In this document: piece by piece, positions 57,715 through 64,000 of the stretch
How positions within the stretch are numbered: position 1 is the first letter of the stretch
Layout: every line of letters starts with the position of its first letter
Origin: Tricholoma matsutake
Lineage: Eukaryota > Basidiomycota > Agaricomycetes > Agaricales > Tricholomataceae
Direction: 5' to 3'
DNA length: 64,000 bases
NCBI GenBank assembly: GCA_026075535.2
Contig: AP026543.1
Coordinates: 9,052,001 to 9,116,000 of the forward strand
Translations under genes and position numbers: made by a program
The notes under the pieces: generated by a model
Told to the model about the DNA's origin: nothing
Database searches by the model: none
What the model saw: the letters and a program-made list of their open reading frames with translations, nothing else

Positions 57715-58833
57715 ATGGACGCATCAGAACGCTTCGACGCGCTTGAAAGCGACGTTTCCGGAATGTGCGCGCAAATCGACTCGCTTAAATCTACGATTGA
57801 AAACTTCGTTAGGACCCTCCAGGCTAACCCTACAACTAATAGTTCCCCCTTCACGACTCCAAGCGCACCCAACAACGATGTTTTGCCAAACGTGTCCACT
57901 AAGGAACGTGCCCAGATCAAACCGTCCCCCCCCGCCGAATTTAATGGTGCACGTGCGCAGGGACGTGCATTCCTTAATTCCTGTGAGTTATACATTAGTC
58001 TCCAGTTGCATCAATTCGTCAATGAGGCTGCAAAAATTTATTGGGCCTTCACATACATGAAATCTGAACGCGCCTATCTCTATGTGGACCGTATCCTACG
58101 TCAAACTAAAGAACTCGGTTCTCTACCTTTCTCCACTTGGGGTGACTTTCGAGCTGAGTTCGTACGCCACTTCTGCCCCCTCAATGAATGCCACCGAGCA
58201 GTGACACGACTTGAGTCATCCACTTACCACCAGGGACGTCGATCCGTGGACGACTATATCGATGAGTTCAAGGATTTGGTGGACATGGCAGGGTATGGGA
58301 GTGGGTTACCAGTGGTGGTGAAGTTCCGATGGGGGCTCAACCGAGAAATTCAGGACCAGATTGCACAGATGTTGGAAGGGCGCCCAGCGGACGATGATAT
58401 CCTTGCTTGGTATGAAGCTGCTTCACTCTGTGACGAGAACCGACTCACAAATGCGGCGTTTAATGCTGCATTCCGTGCTCCCACTACCACTCATACACCC
58501 TACACCTTCAATCGAAGCCTCCCCCGCCCTAACCCCATTCCTGCTCATCAAACTCCCACACCAGCCGTCAATATCCCAGTACCAATGGATGTTGATGCAG
58601 CCCGCAGCCGTGCATGTAAGTTGGATCTCTGCTACCGTTGTGGGGAACCTGGACACAGGGCTGGAGCGTGTCCCCATTGTCAGGATATCCGCATGCTCAC
58701 CCCCGAGGGATGAGACGAACTCCTGCAAGATCTGTTGGCACTTGTAGATGTTGAGGAAGCGAAGGATCAAGTTGCAGAGGAGGTTAAGCTGGAAGTTGTA
58801 GAGGAGCAGGATTTTCCTATTCGCAGCGAGTGA
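57715..58833 (+). pseudogene. gag: Gag of chromovirus copy C (one nonsense codon)
   Basis: 372 codons aligned with copy B Gag, with TGA at 58711-58713 (CGA in B) just after the zinc knuckle (CYRCGEPGHRAGAC). Other differences are mainly CpG-type, such as MRTQ to MCAQ and FRRGLN to FRWGLN. Stops before the frameshift site, so no Gag-Pol could be made from this copy. Confidence 0.92.
58809..58815 (+). promoter_or_regulatory. Candidate -1 ribosomal frameshift heptamer, copy C
   Basis: GGATTTT phased G GAT TTT in gag, 15 nt before the gag stop (58831-58833) and inside the gag/pol overlap. Same position as in copy B. Confidence 0.5.
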
Positions 58834-61800
58834 ATCGTACGCCCTCACTGCCTGTCCATAACCGCTTTGAAGTCTTGTCAGTTGAATCCCTGGAGAATGA
58901 ATCCATTTCTGTGACTGCTCCCCTCTCTGACCCTTCGAAGTTGGCTAAAGACGTACCTGCTCTCCCCATCTCTCCTTCTACTCCACGTCCCAAAATTAAA
59001 TCATGGGAGCGTAAACTACCACGCAAGTATATTGTGGCATCCACTCCCTCTGCACATTCCTTAAACCTAGCCATCGAACTGCAGACGACCGACACTGGAC
59101 AGATACTCGGTGTTTCTGCGTTCCTGGACTCTGGTGCGACTGGTCTCTTCATTGATGCCCATCTCACACAACAACATCGCCTAAATACTCGCTCACTCTC
59201 GCATCCAAAACCTGTGTATAATGTGGATGGGTCCCCAAATGAAGCTGGTGCCATCCGAGAGGTTGTAGACCTGGTCCTCCATTACAAAGATCATAGTGAG
59301 CATGCCCTTTTTGCTGTCACTCAATTAGGAAAGCAAAAGGTGATTTTGGGCCTTCCATGGCTTTGAGACCATAACCCAGAGGTCAACTGGCATACTGGGG
59401 AGGTTAAAATGAGCCGGTGTCCATCCTGCTGTCACACTTGTTTCATGGAAGGCAGGCAAGAACATCATGGACAGAAGGCGGCAATACGACGAACTCAGAA
59501 GTGTCGTGCTGGACCCCTGCCTATACCTGAAGTGGAATTGGAAGGGGTTCCTGATCTAATGCCGGACTCGGATGATGATGATGAGGACCCAGAGGAAGTG
59601 GAGGAGGGTGATCGGATCTTCTACACTGCGATTCGCTCATTGCATGAGGTGTGTGCCACATCGAACATATCCCAACGCCTCGCCGAGGCCTTCCACAAAA
59701 ACAACGCTGCTAAATCCTCTACTAACTCCTTACTCCCTCATCTCCATGAGTTTGAAGACGTGTTCTCCAAGGAGTCATTCGACTCTCTTCCTGCGTGTAA
59801 GCCATGGGATCACGCGATCGAACTCACCCCCGGCGCAACCCCTTCATCCTGCAAGGTCTATCCTCTCTCTCTGGAGGAACAACAGCAGCTTGACCAGTTC
59901 ATCGATGAGCACCTGGCCTCTGGACGTATTCGACCATCAAAGTCACCCATGGCCTCTCCCTTTTTCTTTGTCAAGAAGAAGGATGGCTCACTTCGACCGG
60001 TTCAAGACTACAGAAGACTCAACAACATCACGGTCAAAAATCGCTACCCACTACCCCTCATCTCCGAACTCGTAAACCAGCTCCATGGAGCCCAATACTT
60101 CACCAAGCTCGATGTCCGTTGGGGCTATAATAATGTGAGGATAAAGGAGGGAGATGAGTGGAAGGCAGCCTTTCGTACCAACCGTGGTCTTTTTGAACCG
60201 CTTGTCATGTTCTTTGGCCTTACTAATAGCCCTGCCACCTTTCAGACCATGATGAACGACATCTTCCATGACCTCATCCTCGAAGGCGTTGTCTGCATCT
60301 ATCTCGACGACATCCTCATCTTCACTCGCACGGTTGAAGAGCACCGTCGCATCACGCGCCTCGTCCTAGAACGACTTCGACGGTACAAACTCTACCTTCG
60401 TCAGGACAAATGCGAGTTCGAAAGGACCAAGATCGAGTACCTCGGCCTGATTATCTCAGAGGGTCAAGTGGAGATGGATCCTATCAAGGTAAATGGGGTC
60501 ACAGCTTGGCCTACGCCCACGAACAAGAAGGAGGTGCAGTCTTTCCTGGGCTTCATCAATTTTTATTGGCATTTTATCAAGGATTTCTCACATCATGCAC
60601 GACCGCTGTTCGACTTGACAGGAAAGGAGGCATGGAGGTGGGATAATGCACAACAGGAGGCGTTCGAAAAGCTTAAGGAGATGGTCACTTCCGCTCCGAT
60701 CCTTACCTTTGCTGATGATTCGCGTCCTTTTCGTGTAGAAGCCGACAGTTCTGACTTTGCGATGGGCGCTGTTTTGTCTCAGCAGTCTCCGGAGGACCAG
60801 AAGTGGCATCCTGTTGCATTCTACTCCAAAAGCCTTAGCGCTGTAGAGAGAAACTACGAGATCCATGACAAGGAGATGTTGGCGATAATGCGTGCGCTTG
60901 AGGAGTGGCGACACTTCCTCGAGGGTGCCCAACACAAGGTGGAAATTTGGACGGATCACAAGAACCTCGAGTACTTCATGACGGCCAAGAAATTGAACCG
61001 TCGTCAAGCTCGTTGGTCCCTGTATCTATCTAGATTCGACTTCTCCTTACACCACCGTCCGGGTCGCAGCATGGGGAAGACCGATGCCCTATCCCGACGT
61101 GCAGACCATGGGGATGGCAGCGGTGACAACCAAAACATTGTGCTGTTGCAGCCAGACCTGTTCACCATTCGGGCACTGGAAGGCATCGTACCCCAGGGCG
61201 AGGAGCGGGACATTCTACGTGACATTCGTCGCGCAAACCGTAGCGGTTTACATGAGGATGTTGTCGCCCGAGCTGTTAAAGAACTGAGGAAGGGATCGAC
61301 CCTTTCCTTACGTGCGGCAGAGTGGGCTGAAAAGGAGGACTTGTTGTATTTCAGGGATCGCATCTATGTTCCCAATGACCCAGACCTTCGCCGGCGCATC
61401 ATATCCCAACACCATGACTCACAGATTGCTGGCCACCCCGGACGCTGGAAGACCTTGGAGCTCACCTCACGGAACTATTGGTGGCCACAAATGTCACGGC
61501 TCATTGGTCAGTATTGTCGCACTTGTGACCTTTGCTTACGCACCAAGGTCCCTCGTCGCAAGCCTATTGGTGAGCTACACCCTCTTCCTGTTCCAGAGAG
61601 TCGTTGGGATGTCGTCAGCGTCGACTTTGTGGTGGAATTGCCAGAGTCAAATGGGTTTGATGCGGTGATGTGCACAGTTGACTCAGTGGGAAAACGCGCT
61701 CACTTCATTCCCACTCACACCACTGTCAGTGCCCTAGGTGCCGCTCGACTCTACCTCCACCACGTGTGGAAGTTACATGGACTTCCTGGTGCCTTCCTCT

Positions 61801-62732
61801 CGGATCGTGGCCCTCAGTTCATGGCAGAGTTCACTCGTGAGCTGTACTGACTCCTGGGGATCAAACTCCTCGCTTCAACTGCTTATCACCCACAAACTGA
61901 TGGCCAGACGGAGCGAGTCAACCAGGAACTGGAGCAGTACATCCGCCTCTTTGTCAATGAACGCCAGGACGATTGGGATGATCTCCTTCCTTTGGCCGAG
62001 TTCGGATACAACAACCATGTCCATGCTTCCACTCAACAGACCCCTTTCCTCTTAGACACTGGACGACATCCACGCATGGGATTTGAACCTCGCCAAACTC
62101 CCTCACACATCGAGACAGTGAATGAGTTCACAGAATGCATGAGGGATAGCTTGGAGGAGGCAAGGGCAGCCTTAGCAAAGGCGAAGGACGACATGGCGCG
62201 ATTTTACAACCAGCGCCACTCCCCAACCCCTCAGTACAAGGTTGGTGATCGAGTTTATCTTGACTCCAGTGACATCTCCACTACACGTCCATCCAAGAAA
62301 CTCGCTCATCGCTTCTTGGGACCTTTCCCCATTGTCAAGTGCGTTGGAACACATGCCTATCGTCTACGCCTCCCAGCCTCCATGTCCAGACTCCATCCCG
62401 TCTTCCATGTCGTCAAATTGCTTCCAGCTCCCCCAGATCTGTTCCCAGGACGCCATTCACACCCACCACCACCACCTACAGTGATCGAGGGAGAACCCCA
62501 ATATGAAGTCGAGTCAATCTTGGACAGCCGTTTGCGTCGAGGAAAACTCCAGTATTTGGTACATTGGAAGGGTTATGGGTATGAGGAGAACTCATGGGTC
62601 GAAGAGTCTGATGTAAATGCCCCTCGGTTAATCAAGGAATTCCACCGACGGCACACTGCTGCACCGCGTCGCATTCAAGTCACGGACTTTGGTCGTATAC
62701 GATTTCGAATGCATCGGGGCGATGCATCTTAG
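58830..62732 (+). pseudogene. pol: Pol of chromovirus copy C (two nonsense codons)
   Basis: Same 1300-codon layout as copy B, with no frameshift: protease, RT with intact YLDD, RNase H, integrase, chromodomain. TGA at 59364-59366 (end of protease) and 61848-61850 (integrase core, after FTRELY) both replace CGA. The stretch 59150-59480 has dense CpG-type substitutions relative to B. Confidence 0.94.
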
Positions 62733-62743
62733 AGAGGGGGTGA
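62731..62743 (+). promoter_or_regulatory. Polypurine tract, copy C
   Basis: AGAGAGGGGGTGA abutting the 3' LTR, overlapping the pol stop. Confidence 0.75.
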
Positions 62744-63169
62744 TGTAAGGGGACTAAGGGGGTGCCCTGTGTGTTTTTCCTATTTTTTATGTTCGTCCCA
62801 TATTTTTCCCCACCTCATTTCCTTCTATTCTTCATTTTCTATGATTTTTCCGGATTTTATTACTAATTTTCCCTTGCTATCATGTTTGTATATGTTGACA
62901 CTTTTATATTTAGAGGCGGAGTACCCCTTCCGACACATACCCCTTGGTATGATGTCATTCGGCGGCCTTGATCCGCCTATCTCCGCCTTTTTCTATTTTT
63001 AGGTTATATTTGATTTTTGTCGTCTTCACATATACTGGGCATCAGCAAGGGGATCCTTAGAGTTTTCTCTTCGGATTTCCCTTTGCTAGGTGCGCCCCCA
63101 ATGCCTGTATTATGTAGTATAATTTTAACTTCGGATTTCCCTTTGCTAGAGGCTTAGGTTGCCCTTATA
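62744..63169 (+). repeat. 3' LTR, chromovirus copy C
   Basis: 426 bp, identical by eye to 57123-57548. Confidence 0.95.
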
Positions 63170-63174
63170 TTCAT
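63170..63174. repeat. Target-site duplication of chromovirus C (right)
   Basis: TTCAT, matching 57118-57122. Confidence 0.9.
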
Positions 63175-64000
63175 GACAGTTCAACACTGAAGGAGAAGTT
63201 TGACACTCTTGTTTCAAATGACAAGGACCTTCCTGGAGACAAGACAGCACTTGATCGCCGTGTTCCTACTCAATGGAATTCAGATCTCACATGCTTAGAT
63301 GCTCACCTATACTTCAGAAGTCCTATTGAACAACTCACTGGGGCTGCTGTCAATAAGCTACAAGCTTACCAACTTTCAGAAGAGCAGTGGAATCTTGCTG
63401 AGATGCTAAGTGCCATACTTGAGGTTATGATACTTGTCTTTCATAAGCAAATAACTGATTTTAATTTTGTGACAGATTTTTGAAGAACCAACAAAATTGC
63501 TTTCACAATCTCAGGTTCCTCTTATTGCAGATGTCTTACCTATGCTGGATTCCATTGAACAATCAATGACCCTTGTTTGTGATGATGAAGACATGGAGTT
63601 GCCAAATTTTGTCTGTGTTGCAGCTCAAGCAGTCCTTCTTCTGATTGACAAATACTACTGTCTCATGAAGGATTGTGAGCTATACACAATTGCTATAGGT
63701 TAGTACTTTTTTTTCTTCTCTGTTCTAGGCTAATATTATTCAGTCATGTGCCCTGACAAGAAACTCAAGTGGTTCAAGGATCATGGCTGCTCTGCTGCAC
63801 AGATCCGAGATATCAAGAAGTTGGTTGTCACTTGTTGGAATGAAACTTACAAGGGAGATGAAGAACCTCCCCCAGCCACTGAAGCTTCTCGAAGAGGCAA
63901 GGTAAGTGACTCCATTGTGACTCTGAGTTTAAATAACAATGCTTTTATTTTAGATGAAGTCAAAGTGGGTTAGAACACAGGACCTTGATGATTCTCAAGA
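63170..64000 (+). pseudogene. hAT transposase relic, 3' part (runs off window)
   Basis: Continues directly from 57122 once chromovirus C and one TTCAT are removed: DSSTLKEKFDTLVSNDKDLP, TALDRRVPTQWNSDLTCLDA (the conserved WN.T motif region), LSEEQWNLAEMLSAILE, an intron at about 63425-63478, FEEPTKLLSQSQVPLIADVL, LLLIDKYYCLMKDCELYTIA, a second intron (63701-63744), then MCPDKKLKWFKDHGCSAAQI and a further intron starting near 63901. The C-terminal dimerisation domain lies beyond the window. Open in this part. Confidence 0.8.

Larger units (their letters stand above)
57123..63169 (+). mobile_element. Ty3/gypsy chromovirus, copy C (6047 bp)
   Basis: Same length and structure as copy B, opposite strand. 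The 5' LTR (57123-57548) and 3' LTR (62744-63169) appear identical to each other, and TTCAT flanks both sides. gag and pol carry three nonsense codons, all TGA where copy B has CGA. Inserted in a hAT transposase gene. Confidence 0.96.

Noticed and set aside
62769..63002. Recurring 77-codon open frame inside the LTRs (also at 12532-12765, 18153-18386 and within 57064-57381)
   Set aside because: It recurs only because the LTR recurs; composition is that of a T-rich LTR and it overlaps promoter sequences.

Overview
The window looks like chromosomal DNA of a basidiomycete fungus, most likely an Agaricomycete. Genes have many short GT-AG introns (about 50-60 nt). The transposon families (chromodomain Ty3/gypsy, Plavaka-like, MULE and hAT relics, a DUF6532 gene) are ones I associate with that class. 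The taxon is inferred; no rRNA or other marker is present.

Layout. 1-20.3 kb is a nested transposon block: the 3' part of a decayed Ty3/gypsy chromovirus (copy A, +); a zinc-knuckle relic; a tRNA-like SINE candidate; a broken DUF6532 gene; and a Plavaka-type DNA-transposon relic split by a 1.15-kb hAT-type MITE and by an apparently intact chromovirus (copy B, -, identical LTRs, TSD ATAAT). A foldback element follows. 20.6-41.3 kb is a gene island with seven recognisable genes plus one likely NCBP3-like gene: glucosidase II beta, a Zn2Cys6 transcription factor, an EAF-family elongation factor, KRR1, the NCBP3-like protein, a secreted ferritin-like Rds1-type protein, an S10 serine carboxypeptidase and NOP58. 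Two gene pairs (KRR1/NCBP3-like and carboxypeptidase/NOP58) are divergent over less than 100 bp. 41.3-64 kb is again transposon-rich: a Ty1/copia element (-) inside a TA-flanked MITE, a MULE relic split by a small inverted-repeat element, a family of hairpin-ended GC-rich units with minisatellites, and a hAT transposase relic split by chromovirus copy C (+, identical LTRs, TSD TTCAT).

The most informative signals are in the chromovirus family. A 10-nt PBS just inside the 5' LTR is complementary to an LTR segment with a TATA-like box about 30 nt upstream, which predicts Tf1/sushi-type self-priming. Gag and pol are in 0 and -1 frames with a GGATTTT heptamer in the overlap. The copia element instead has a PBS matching the anticodon arm of initiator tRNA-Met (half-tRNA priming). 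In the gene island, the carboxypeptidase appears to carry an AT-AC intron immediately before its conserved VPxDKPE segment.

Exon boundaries were worked out by eye from splice signals and protein continuity. All statements on LTR identity are from visual comparison.
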